From the NCBI RefSeq assembly GCF_050627025.1, contig NZ_CP192472.1: a DNA stretch of 64,000 bases; one strand, given 5' to 3'. The position numbers were made by a program, and so were the translations under genes. Origin of the DNA: Variovorax paradoxus_P (GTDB taxonomy: Bacteria > Pseudomonadota > Gammaproteobacteria > Burkholderiales > Burkholderiaceae_C). Within the stretch, counting starts at the first letter, position 1; the number at the start of each line of letters is the position of its first letter. Below are positions 50,330 to 58,929 of this stretch, one piece after another. The notes under the pieces are model-generated. The model searched no databases, had not been told where the DNA came from, and saw nothing but the letters and a program-made list of their open reading frames with translations.

Positions 50330-52138
50330 TTACCAATGGAAGCCCGCGCCGGCCGACATGCCGACCTTGCCGCGCGAATCGGCCGAGCCGGCAAACTTGA
50401 CGACCCAGCGGCCGTTGTCCGACAGCTTGGACATGCCGATTGCCACGGCGCCCTGGCCGCCGTAGCTGCCCACGCCAGCGGACAACATGCTCTTGCCCGG
50501 GAGGTAGGCCTGCGGCATGCCTGCCATGGCCATGGCGCCCGCCGTGCCGGCGCTCGCATCCTTTGCCGTTGCCTTGATGTCGCCGCGCAGCTGGTTGACG
50601 CGCGAATCGGTGTAGGCGGTGGATGCCGCCGCCGCCTGGTTCACCTGATTCACGTTGGCCGCGTCGGTGCCGGCCACGCCGGGCGCCACGTTGTGAATGG
50701 TCGTCGGGCCCGTGTTGTTGCCGAGGGTCACGTTGTTGTAGTTGATCGTACCGTCGACGTTGGTCTCGTACTGCACGCTGCTGGCCTTCACGGCTTGCAA
50801 CTGGCGCACGTTCACGGCGTCGGTGGCTTGCGTACCGCCCGCCACGTTGGTGATCTGCCGTTCGTTGCCCGCGCTGCCCACCGACACCGCGCCTTGCGTG
50901 GAACCGACCACCTCATTGGAGAACAGCTCCTTGCCGCCTGCCATGCCTGCGCGGTCGGCCGTGGCCCCCGCGCCCAGCGCCACGCCGTTGGCGGCCGTGG
51001 CCACCGAGCCGTTGCCCACCGCAATCGAACCCGCGCCTTGCGACACGGCCTGCGGCCCGATGGCCACGCTTTCGGCACCTACGGCCTGCGAATCGGCCGC
51101 GGCCGAGTTGGCGTGGAAGTACTTGATGCCGGTGCCGCCGGTCGTGATGTTGTTGATGGCCAGGTTCGTCGCGTAGAGCTGGCTGCCGTTGATCGCGTCC
51201 GTGCTGGTGGCGCTGATCTGGCCCGCCGCCACATTGGTAACCTGCCGCTCGGCACCCGCACTGCCCACGCTCACCACACCCACCGGAGCCGTGCCCGCAA
51301 AGTTGTAGGTGGTGCCCAGGAGGGTCACGCTCGATGTGGGCGTTGCCGCGGCGGTGGTCGAGTCGTTGCCCAGGGCCACGCTGTTGGCGACGGAGGCGTT
51401 GGCGTTGGAGCCCACGGCCACGCTGTTGGCGGCACTGGCGGTGGCCGAGCGGCCAACCGCAACAGCATTGACACCCGCGGAACTGGCACCCGCACCCGCG
51501 GCCAGCGAATTGACGCCGGTGGCGCCATCGTTGGCATAGTTGACGTTGATCGTGCCACTCAGCGTGGCGAGATTGTTTGCATTGAGCGTGAGCACGCCGG
51601 CGCCGGTCTTGGTAAATCCGGTTGTGGTGGTCAGTGCGTTAGAAATGAACTGCGTGCCGCCAAGCACATCGACCGTGGCGCCAGGACTCAGCGTTAGCGC
51701 GCTGCCCGCGAGCAGGTAGTTGGCGCTGCCGGTAAAACTCAGCCCGCCCACCGTGACAGGCACGCCCATCGTCACGCCGTAGGTGCCGGCTGCACCGCCG
51801 AAAACGGCCGTGTCGAGACTGGTGTTGTTCCAAGCAGAGAGCGTGCCACCGATGCCGGTGGCGCTGGTGTTCCAGAAGGCGTTTGCCGTGTTCCAGGTGC
51901 CAGTGCCGCCAGTGCCGGCGGTGTTGCCGTTGATGTCCCAATACAGCGTGGCCGCCACCGCGGGCATGGCCCAGGCTGCGGTCATGGCCAAGGCCAGGAG
52001 GGTGCGCCGCAACGCGCTGCCGGCACCGGATGCGGTGCTGCCTGCACGAGAAGCGCTGCTGCGCGTGCGCGTAATTTCAGGAACCGCAACCCAGGACGAA
52101 AGCGCCGAATTCCAGACGCTGCAATACGATTTATTCAA
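50330..52138 (-). CDS. Trimeric autotransporter adhesin (YadA-like) with autotransporter-associated repeat
   Basis: 602 residues from a TTG at 52138 with AAGGA about 8 nt upstream; this gives an extended signal peptide that begins NKSYCSVWNSALSSWVAVPE. After the signal comes a region like autotransporter-associated beta-strand repeats (WDINGNTAGTGGTGTWNTAN), then YadA head repeats (NAVAVGRSATASAANSVAVG), neck/stalk motifs (AERQVTNVAAGQISATSTDA; STDAINGSQLYATN) and a C-terminal membrane anchor ending GAGFHW. Type Vc secreted surface adhesin. The mix of a classical autotransporter repeat with a trimeric anchor is uncommon. Confidence 0.87.
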   Translation of the reverse strand: MNKSYCSVWNSALSSWVAVPEITRTRSSASRAGSTASGAGSALRRTLLALAMTAAWAMPAVAATLYWDINGNTAGTGGTGTWNTANAFWNTSATGIGGTLSAWNNTSLDTAVFGGAAGTYGVTMGVPVTVGGLSFTGSANYLLAGSALTLSPGATVDVLGGTQFISNALTTTTGFTKTGAGVLTLNANNLATLSGTINVNYANDGATGVNSLAAGAGASSAGVNAVAVGRSATASAANSVAVGSNANASVANSVALGNDSTTAAATPTSSVTLLGTTYNFAGTAPVGVVSVGSAGAERQVTNVAAGQISATSTDAINGSQLYATNLAINNITTGGTGIKYFHANSAAADSQAVGAESVAIGPQAVSQGAGSIAVGNGSVATAANGVALGAGATADRAGMAGGKELFSNEVVGSTQGAVSVGSAGNERQITNVAGGTQATDAVNVRQLQAVKASSVQYETNVDGTINYNNVTLGNNTGPTTIHNVAPGVAGTDAANVNQVNQAAAASTAYTDSRVNQLRGDIKATAKDASAGTAGAMAMAGMPQAYLPGKSMLSAGVGSYGGQGAVAIGMSKLSDNGRWVVKFAGSADSRGKVGMSAGAGFHW

Positions 52139-52368
52139 GATGATTTCCTTAAGCTGCACCCAAAAAGACCAGGAGGAGCAGCGTTGCGCCTGGTACGGCG
52201 CCCGTGTCAAAAATCAACCCGGGCGGCAACCAGACGTTAAGGAAAACGGCTTAATTAAAGAAGCTAAAAACGCGCACAGAAACTATGAAGATTGCGCAGG
52301 CACAAGGAAATCTTCACGAATGTAATGCCCAAGTTGAACGATTTAGCGAGGCTTGTCGTGGCTCGGAT

Positions 52369-53133
52369 TCATGGTCCATGGATGATTGCTTCGTCAGGTG
52401 CCGGCTCTTCGGCACGCGCTTGCATCGGAAAACCGCGGGGCGCGGCCATGTCGCTCAGTTGGTAGCCCTGGCCCCAAACCGCCTGCAGCTTCAAGTGCAG
52501 GCCAAGCTTGGTGCGCAGGCCCGATACGCTGACATCGAGAGAACGCGAGACGGCAACGTTTTCTTCTTTTTCTTTTTCTTTTTCGCCCCACACGTTGGCA
52601 AGGATCCAGTCGCGGGTCAAAAGCCGGTTGACGTTGCGAAAGAAGGCCACCGCCAGGTCGAACTCGCGGGGCCGCAGCTTGACCGGCTCGCCGTCCAACT
52701 CGGCGACGCCCTCGTCCATGACGAAGCGGTAGCCCTGCCACCTGAGCACGCGCGGCGCAATGGGCATGCGGCGGCGCAGCAGATCGGATTCGAGAAGCCG
52801 GTAGGTGTCTTCGAACGTGGCAGGCGCATGCTCCACGGCAGAAAAAGCATCGGCATGCAGAACCGATATCACGCGGAACTGGCTCTTGGACACAACGAGA
52901 ATGAGGGGCACCTGGTGCCCCAGGAGCCCACGCACTTCGGCGATGAGCGGCTGAAACACGGCCGGGTCTCTTGGGCAGGCGACCAGCAGCACGCCAAAGC
53001 CCGAGACCTGTTCGCCATGCTGGCGCAGTTGATCCAGGCTTTCAAAGGTAACGGGCACATGGCCCAGCCTGCAGATGGCGCGGCGGGCAAGTTCTCTGGA
53101 TCGAAGGGTTGGATCTAAAACAGCAATTTGCAT
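52369..53133 (-). CDS. OmpR-like regulator with degenerate receiver domain (second copy)
   Basis: 254 residues from the ATG at 53133 (MQIAVLDPTLRSRELARRA). Same layout as 48718-49443: receiver-like domain with VLLVACPRDPAVF where the phospho-acceptor Asp should be, and an intact winged helix (KLRPREFDLAVAFFRNVNR, SLDVSVSGLRTKLGLHLK, WGQGYQLSDM). A Glu/Lys-rich insert (GEKEKEKEE) near residue 200, encoded by a hexanucleotide repeat, lies in the winged helix. It is upstream of the adhesin gene on the same strand, 230 nt away. Confidence 0.8.
   Translation of the reverse strand: MQIAVLDPTLRSRELARRAICRLGHVPVTFESLDQLRQHGEQVSGFGVLLVACPRDPAVFQPLIAEVRGLLGHQVPLILVVSKSQFRVISVLHADAFSAVEHAPATFEDTYRLLESDLLRRRMPIAPRVLRWQGYRFVMDEGVAELDGEPVKLRPREFDLAVAFFRNVNRLLTRDWILANVWGEKEKEKEENVAVSRSLDVSVSGLRTKLGLHLKLQAVWGQGYQLSDMAAPRGFPMQARAEEPAPDEAIIHGP
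52567..52584 (-). repeat. In-frame hexanucleotide repeat coding Glu-Lys
   Basis: Three copies of TTTTTC (GAAAAA on the coding strand), preceded by two TTC triplets, inside the regulator at 52369-53133. Slippage would add or remove Glu-Lys pairs without shifting frame. Confidence 0.6.
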
Positions 53134-53330
53134 ATTAATTCTCACAATCAATCGCTTTCTGATGGCGAAAGCATTTGGGTTGGATTTGGACGGGAGGCAT
53201 GCGCCTTTCGCATGCGTTAACAAAATTCCAACCTGACCTGAGAATCTAAAGATGACGCTGGCGTCAGTCCGTAAAAATCGCGCACCGTCTATATATAAAA
53301 ATGCGCACGCCTCGATAAACCAACTAAAAA

Positions 53331-55124
53331 ATGCGAACTAAGTCCTCAATGCCTGCGGGATTCACGGGCTTCGGGTTCCTCGCCTCGGCCGCATTGGCCC
53401 TCGCCCTCGCCCTCACCACCTGCACTGCGCGGGCGGCCGAGCCGCTGCTCCTGGTCACTTCACCAGCCGCGTTGCAGGCTGCCGAAAAATCCGGTGCCGG
53501 CTTTTCGCACTGGTTCGGCGAGGCGGCTGCTTCGCCCGATGGCATTGCGGCCAACCATGTGTTGATGCATTCGCCGGCCTGGCAATCCATTGCGCGCCCG
53601 CTGGGCGAAAGCCTCGCGCGCATCCAGCGCAGCGACAGGCAGGCCGGCGTCGGCATTTCGCGCTACCCGCATCGGCTGTTCGATGCACGCTGGCTTGCAA
53701 GCCCCAATGCGTTTTTCGAACTCGTTGGCGTTGCCAACCGCATGGACCGCAGGCCTTTCCAGCACGGCGCCTGCGGTGAGACGCGGCTTGTTTACCGGCT
53801 TGCCTACCGCACGCCCGCAATGCAGTCTCGCCTGCCGATGACCGTCAACGTCGAGCTGCGCGGCGATGCGCCCGATGCAAGCGGCAGTTGCGCCGCTACC
53901 GCGCGGCGCTGGCAGCCGCCACAGCCTTCGATGACGGACGAAGCGATGGGCCGCTGGCTGGTATCGGCAGACGGCCCGCTGGCACCGCAACGCCTGGCGC
54001 CCGCGCGCATTGCGCAAGTCACCACCAACCTGCAGAGCGTGCGCTGGCCCTCCGCGGTGCGGCCCGATCTTGGCGGCCACGCGGAATACATGCTGCGCGC
54101 CTTTCGCTGGAACGAACGCGCACAACGCTTCGAACCGGCCCCGCTCGAAAACACGCCCGACGTCGCGCGGCTGAAGGCCAACGCCCTGTTGCGCAACGAA
54201 CTGCGGCAGTGGCTGCAGCAGCCCGCCGCCATGCGCGCGCTGGACGACGCCACGCTGCAAGTGCCAGACAAGTTCCTGGCGACCGAAGCGGTCTCGGTTG
54301 CGCCGCGCGGCTTGGAGCGGCTGGCAAACCGCCCGTTCGCACAGGTCTTTTCAGCCAGCGAGTGGCAGGCCGTGCCCGCGAGCCGCACGCTGCAGTCGCC
54401 GCAGGCGGTGCTGCGCCGGCTCGACGATCTCAGCTGCGCGGGCTGCCACCAGAGCCGTGCGGTCGCGGGCTTTCATTTGCTGGGCATCGACCGGCGCGGG
54501 GTATCGCGCACCTTCACCGCGGGCAATGCGCTCGCGCTGCCGCACTCGCCGCATCTGCAAGACGAACTTATGCGACGCGGCCGCTATGTGCACGCGGCGC
54601 TTTCAACACCGCAGCCCGATCCGTTCCGCCCGCTGGCCGAGCCGGACGACGGAAACGGCGTGGTGAACGGCGTGATGAACGGAGGGGTGAACGGCGCGAT
54701 GAAAGAAGCCCCTGTCGGTGCAAGCTGCGAGCCCGCTCGCATCACGCAGTCGGCCAACCCATGGCTCAATCGCGCAGAGAAACTGCCGCGCATCGCCTGC
54801 GAAGGCGCCCTCTCCGTCTGCGAAAAAACCTCGGTCGGTTTTCCGGGCGGCATGTGTTCGGGCCCATGCAATGCAAACGACAAGAACGGCACCTGCGGCG
54901 CCATCGCCATCCTCAGCGACTTCAACCAGTGCCTGGCTGCGAACCGGCCGTTTGGGGAATGCCTGGGCAAGCACACGCGGCCCGGCAACCTGCGCAGCTG
55001 CTCGGCGCAGCAGCCCTGCCGCGACGACTTCATCTGCGCGCAGGCAGAAGGCCAGCCCGAAGGCCGGGGCGCGTGCATTCCACCGTACTTTCTCTTTCAG
55101 ATGCGGGTGGACGGCCACTCCTGA
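53331..55124 (+). CDS. Exported protein with one CxxCH haem-type motif and Cys-rich C-terminus, function unknown
   Basis: 597 residues; a second ATG at 53349 is possible. Signal peptide is followed by a long soluble region and, near residue 365, SCAGCHQSRAVAGFHLLG with a c-type haem motif. An imperfect Asn-Gly repeat (NGVVNGVMNGGVNGAM) near residue 442 leads to a C-terminal domain of about 130 residues with around 10 cysteines (CEGALSVCEKT, CSGPCNANDKNGTCG, CSAQQPCRDDFICAQ). I do not recognise a characterised relative. Its 3' end overlaps the convergent acetolactate-synthase-like gene by 28 nt. The upstream gap 53134-53330 is A+T-rich and holds its promoter. Confidence 0.75.
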   Translation: MRTKSSMPAGFTGFGFLASAALALALALTTCTARAAEPLLLVTSPAALQAAEKSGAGFSHWFGEAAASPDGIAANHVLMHSPAWQSIARPLGESLARIQRSDRQAGVGISRYPHRLFDARWLASPNAFFELVGVANRMDRRPFQHGACGETRLVYRLAYRTPAMQSRLPMTVNVELRGDAPDASGSCAATARRWQPPQPSMTDEAMGRWLVSADGPLAPQRLAPARIAQVTTNLQSVRWPSAVRPDLGGHAEYMLRAFRWNERAQRFEPAPLENTPDVARLKANALLRNELRQWLQQPAAMRALDDATLQVPDKFLATEAVSVAPRGLERLANRPFAQVFSASEWQAVPASRTLQSPQAVLRRLDDLSCAGCHQSRAVAGFHLLGIDRRGVSRTFTAGNALALPHSPHLQDELMRRGRYVHAALSTPQPDPFRPLAEPDDGNGVVNGVMNGGVNGAMKEAPVGASCEPARITQSANPWLNRAEKLPRIACEGALSVCEKTSVGFPGGMCSGPCNANDKNGTCGAIAILSDFNQCLAANRPFGECLGKHTRPGNLRSCSAQQPCRDDFICAQAEGQPEGRGACIPPYFLFQMRVDGHS

Positions 55125-56911
55125 AGATGGCGGGGCTCCTCGAACCAGCGGTCTTTTGCGAGCATGACGCGGTGGTGCCCGTGCCCCGCCGGCATCATCG
55201 GAAAGCAGTTCTCCTGCGGCGCAACCTGCACGTCGAGAAAGAAAGGCCCATCGCTCTGCAGGCATTCGGCCAGCGCGGCCTCAAGCTCGGCCGGCTCCGA
55301 CACCCGGCGCGCACCCCAGCCGAACGCCTTGGCCAGCGCCACGAAGTCGGGCAGCGCCTCGTTCCAGCTGTGGCTCAGCCGGTTGCCGTGGTTGAGCTCT
55401 TGCCACTGGCGCACCATGCCCATGTAGCCGTTGTTGCACAGCACCAGCTTTACCGGCGTGCGGTGCTGCACGGCGGTTGAAAGCTCCTGGATGTTCATGA
55501 GCACCGAGGCATCGCCGCTCACGCAAACAACCAGCGCCTCGGGGTGCGCCACCTGCGCGCCAATGGCCGCCGGCAACCCGTAGCCCATGGTGCCGGCGCC
55601 GCCCGATGTGAGCCAGCGGCGCGGCTGCTCGAAGCGCAAATACTGCGCAGCCCACATCTGGTGCTGGCCCACGTCGGTCGACACGATGGCATTGCGCCCG
55701 CCAATGGCTTGCTGCAGCGACGCCATCAGCTGCTGCGGCAAGATTGCATCGCCGCGCTGCTCGAAGCCAAGGCAATCTTGCGCACGCCAGCGTTCTATGC
55801 GCTGCCACCACGGCGCGAGCCGTTCGGGCGCAAAGCTTTCAGCCGGCAGCATGGCAAGCAACGCATCGACGATGGCGCCGCAGTCACCCACCATGGGTAC
55901 GTCGACCTTCACCACCTTGTTGATGCTGCCGGGGTCGATGTCGATATGGATCTTGCGTGCATGCGGGCAAAACTCGTCGAGCTTGCCGGTTACGCGGTCG
56001 TCGAAGCGCGCACCTACGCACACCACCAGGTCGGCCTCATGCATTGCAAGATTGGCCTCGAGCATGCCGTGCATGCCCAGCATGCCGATGAACTTGGGAT
56101 CCGACGCAGGAAAGGCGCCGAGCCCCATGAGCGTGAGCGTGCAAGGCGCGTGCAGCCGGTGCACCAGCTGTGCGAAGGCTTCGCACGCGGCAGGGCCCGA
56201 ATTGATCAACCCACCGCCGCCATAGAGCACCGGTCGGCGCGCCGTCGAAATCAGGTCGGCCGCGCGCTGCAGCATGGCGCGGGGCGGCAGTGCAGCCCTC
56301 CCCGTGCGCAGCGCACGCATCGGCGCGGGTGTGGTGCCATGGCCCAGCCGTGCAAGCTGAACATCCTTGGGCACATCGAGCAACACCGGCCCCGGCCTCC
56401 CCGATGCAGCAATTTCGAGCGCGCGCCGCACCAGCCCCGGCATATCGTCGGCATTGCGCACCTGCTGGTTCCACTTGGTTACGGGGCGGGACATGCCGAG
56501 CGCATCGCTCTCCTGGAAGGCCTGCGTGCCGATCACGCCGGTTGCCACCTGGCCGCTGATGCACAGCAGCGGAACCGAGTCGCTGATGGCGTCGAGCAGG
56601 CCGCTGATGGTGTTGCCCACGCCCGGCCCTGAAGTGACGAGCACCACGCCCACGCGTCCCGTGGTTCGCGCATAGCCTTCTGCCGCATGCACCGCCGCCT
56701 GCTCGTGCCGCACCAGCACATGGCGCAGCCGCGGTTCGCCATGAAGCGCGTCGTAAAGAGGCAGCGCCGCGCCGCCCGGGTAGCCGAAAAGCGTGTCTAC
56801 GCCGCACTCCACCAAGGTGTCGAGCAGCGCCTCGGCGCCGTTGCGCACGCGTGGCACCGGGCCGGGCTGCAGGGGTGGAGATGAAGCGGAAGGAAGGTCG
56901 AGCAGTCGCAT
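55097..56911 (-). CDS. ilvB: Acetolactate synthase large-subunit-like ThDP enzyme
   Basis: 604 residues, full length. ThDP-enzyme marks: FGYPGGAALPLYDAL, VRHEQAAVHAAEGYARTTG cut to HEQAAVHAAEGYA with the catalytic Glu, TSGPGVGNTISGLLDA, GDASVLMNIQELSTAVQ (ThDP/Mg site GDAS). It would condense two pyruvates to 2-acetolactate. No small regulatory subunit (ilvN/ilvH) is adjacent, and an Lrp-type gene is divergent, so it may be an unregulated or catabolic form rather than the main branched-chain biosynthetic enzyme. Confidence 0.82.
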   Translation of the reverse strand: MRLLDLPSASSPPLQPGPVPRVRNGAEALLDTLVECGVDTLFGYPGGAALPLYDALHGEPRLRHVLVRHEQAAVHAAEGYARTTGRVGVVLVTSGPGVGNTISGLLDAISDSVPLLCISGQVATGVIGTQAFQESDALGMSRPVTKWNQQVRNADDMPGLVRRALEIAASGRPGPVLLDVPKDVQLARLGHGTTPAPMRALRTGRAALPPRAMLQRAADLISTARRPVLYGGGGLINSGPAACEAFAQLVHRLHAPCTLTLMGLGAFPASDPKFIGMLGMHGMLEANLAMHEADLVVCVGARFDDRVTGKLDEFCPHARKIHIDIDPGSINKVVKVDVPMVGDCGAIVDALLAMLPAESFAPERLAPWWQRIERWRAQDCLGFEQRGDAILPQQLMASLQQAIGGRNAIVSTDVGQHQMWAAQYLRFEQPRRWLTSGGAGTMGYGLPAAIGAQVAHPEALVVCVSGDASVLMNIQELSTAVQHRTPVKLVLCNNGYMGMVRQWQELNHGNRLSHSWNEALPDFVALAKAFGWGARRVSEPAELEAALAECLQSDGPFFLDVQVAPQENCFPMMPAGHGHHRVMLAKDRWFEEPRHLQEWPSTRI

Positions 56912-56976
56912 GCCGTCGATTCTTCAGGCTTTGATGCAGAATTTGCTTCTTTCTTTTGGCTCATTTGGCTCGATTC

Positions 56977-57471
56977 ATGAAAACCAATCGTCAAACCGGC
57001 AACAACGAAGAAGGATCTTTCGACAAGACCGACCTGGCGATCCTGCGCGTGCTGCTGCTCGACTCCCGCAAGACCTTGCAGGAAATAGGCAACGAGGTCG
57101 GCCTGTCGCCCACCAGCTGCTGGACGCGCATCAAGAAGCTCGAGGCCACGGGCGTGATCAAGCGCTACACCATCGACGTCGACCCGGCCAAGCTCGGCTA
57201 CCACGACTCCGTCATCGTGCAGGTCACGCTCGAGAGCCACACCGACGAAACGCTGTACGACTTCGGCCGCACGCTCGCCACCATTCCTGAGATCCGGGAG
57301 GCCTACCTCGTGTCTGGCGACTACGACTACTACATTCGCATTGCCGTGCGCGACACGCGCGACTACGAGCGGCTGCTTCGCGAAAAGCTCTACAAGATTC
57401 CGGGCATACGCCACAGCAAGTCGCACTTTGTGCTGCGGGTGCTGAAGGAAACAAGCGTGCCCCTCATCTGA
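56977..57471 (+). CDS. Lrp/AsnC-family transcriptional regulator
   Basis: 164 residues from the ATG at 56977; an ATG at 56956 adds 7. N-terminal helix-turn-helix (LDSRKTLQEIGNEVGLSPTSCWTRIKKLE shortened to IGNEVGLSPTSCWTRIKKLE) and C-terminal RAM ligand-binding domain (AYLVSGDYDYYIRIAVRDTR). Divergent from the acetolactate-synthase-like gene with a 65-nt gap, so it probably controls that gene. Confidence 0.9.
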   Translation: MKTNRQTGNNEEGSFDKTDLAILRVLLLDSRKTLQEIGNEVGLSPTSCWTRIKKLEATGVIKRYTIDVDPAKLGYHDSVIVQVTLESHTDETLYDFGRTLATIPEIREAYLVSGDYDYYIRIAVRDTRDYERLLREKLYKIPGIRHSKSHFVLRVLKETSVPLI

Positions 57472-57513
57472 CAGGGCCCGCGTCAGCACACAAGCCGGCC
57501 GTTGACCCCGCCC

Positions 57514-58887
57514 TCATTCTTCTGTCATCGAGGCCGCAATGCGCTTGGTGAGCGGATGCAAGAGGTAGACGAGCATCGAGCGCTCCCCCGTCTTGAAGAC
57601 CACCTCCACCGGCATGCCCGGCTGCAGCGACCGCTTGCCGAGCTTCTTCAGGCCCTCCTGCGTGACCGCCACGCGCGCAAGGTAGTAGTTCGTATTGGAC
57701 TGCGGGTCGGTCAGCAGGTCGCCGGAAACGGAAACCAGCTTGCCCTGCACCACGAGCTGCGGAGAATGAGCAAAGCTGGAGAAGCGCACATCCACCGGTA
57801 TGCCGGCGTGAACGCGGTCGATCAGGTGGGGCGCCACCCTGGTCTCCAGCAGCAGGGGTTCGTTGGCGGGCACCACGTCCATCAGCTTCTGCCCCGGCGC
57901 GACCACACCGCCCACGGTTTGCGCCACCAGAGCAACCACCTGGCCAGAAGCGGGCGAGCGAATCTCTGTTCGGCCCAGTTCATCGCGCAAGGCGACGAAC
58001 TTCTCAAAATCGCCAAGCACTTCCCGGCTGACTTCGGCCTGCTGGGTTTCCACCTCCTTGTGGTACTCCTGCTGCTTGGCAATGGCGCGCTGGCGAAGCT
58101 CTGCAACCGAACGCCGGGCGCGGCCCATGTTGCCGATGAGCTCTGCAATGTAGGTGTTCGATTCGGCAGCCTGGCGCTCCATCTCCAGCTGGCGATTGCG
58201 CGGGACATAGCCTTCGGCAACCATCTTGCGCATCTGCAGCAGTTCTTCGTTGATTAGCGAAAGCTGGGTTCGCCTGCTGCCTAGCATGCTTGCGTAGGCT
58301 TGGGACAGCTCCTGCTGGCCCTGGATGTTTTCTTCGATCGACTGCAGGTCGGCGCGCAAGGCGGCGCGGCGCGACTTGAGCAGCTGCTCCTGGTTGTACA
58401 TCTGTTGCCGGATGAGCGGATCTGTTGCGGCCGCCTGCAAGTCCGGATGAAACTCGATGGCGCCCTCGCCCGCCTGCTCGGCCAGCAAGCGCCCCTGTAT
58501 GGCGCGAAAGCCCAGGTAGCGCTGCCGCACGCTCTCGAAGCTCGCCTTGGCGGCGGCATCGTCGAGCTTGAAAAGCAACTGCCCTTCCTGGACCTGGTCG
58601 CCCTCGCCGACGCGCACCTCCTTGAGGATGCCGCCTGTCTGGTGCTGCACAGCCTTGCGCTTGGTGTCGATGGCAACCTGCCCCTGGCTTGGCACGCCTT
58701 CGTCGAGCGGCGCAAGCGCGGCCCACAGCACAAACCCGCCGAACCCGGCGGCCAGCGCCCACGCGCCGATGCGGCCTGCCCGACCGAGGCCGGTGCCCAG
58801 ACCGTCTGCGTCGTCCTGCGGGCGATCGGCAACGTCGGTCGGCAAGGGATCGGATTTGACGTCCCGGAGAAGATTCGACCTGGCCAT
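57514..58887 (-). CDS. HlyD-family type I secretion membrane fusion protein
   Basis: 457 residues. One N-terminal membrane span (IGAWALAAGFGGFVLWAAL) near residue 45, then a lipoyl/barrel-sandwich half (KAVQHQTGGILKEVRVGEGD), a long coiled-coil of about 200 residues, the second half (IRSPASGQVVALVAQTVGGV) and a C-terminal beta-barrel (PGMPVEVVFKTGERSMLVYL). AGGAG precedes the start. Last gene of the operon after two ABC genes; works with a TolC-type channel not seen here. Confidence 0.9.
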   Translation of the reverse strand: MARSNLLRDVKSDPLPTDVADRPQDDADGLGTGLGRAGRIGAWALAAGFGGFVLWAALAPLDEGVPSQGQVAIDTKRKAVQHQTGGILKEVRVGEGDQVQEGQLLFKLDDAAAKASFESVRQRYLGFRAIQGRLLAEQAGEGAIEFHPDLQAAATDPLIRQQMYNQEQLLKSRRAALRADLQSIEENIQGQQELSQAYASMLGSRRTQLSLINEELLQMRKMVAEGYVPRNRQLEMERQAAESNTYIAELIGNMGRARRSVAELRQRAIAKQQEYHKEVETQQAEVSREVLGDFEKFVALRDELGRTEIRSPASGQVVALVAQTVGGVVAPGQKLMDVVPANEPLLLETRVAPHLIDRVHAGIPVDVRFSSFAHSPQLVVQGKLVSVSGDLLTDPQSNTNYYLARVAVTQEGLKKLGKRSLQPGMPVEVVFKTGERSMLVYLLHPLTKRIAASMTEE

Positions 58888-58929
58888 TTGAAGCTCCTGG
58901 AGAGGGATCGATGACGGAACGCCGTCCGC

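Noticed and set aside
54652..54705. Short imperfect tandem repeat coding Asn-Gly-Val/Met units
   Set aside because: Too few and too irregular copies to be a CRISPR or mobile-element feature; treated as a low-complexity linker inside the exported haem-motif protein.
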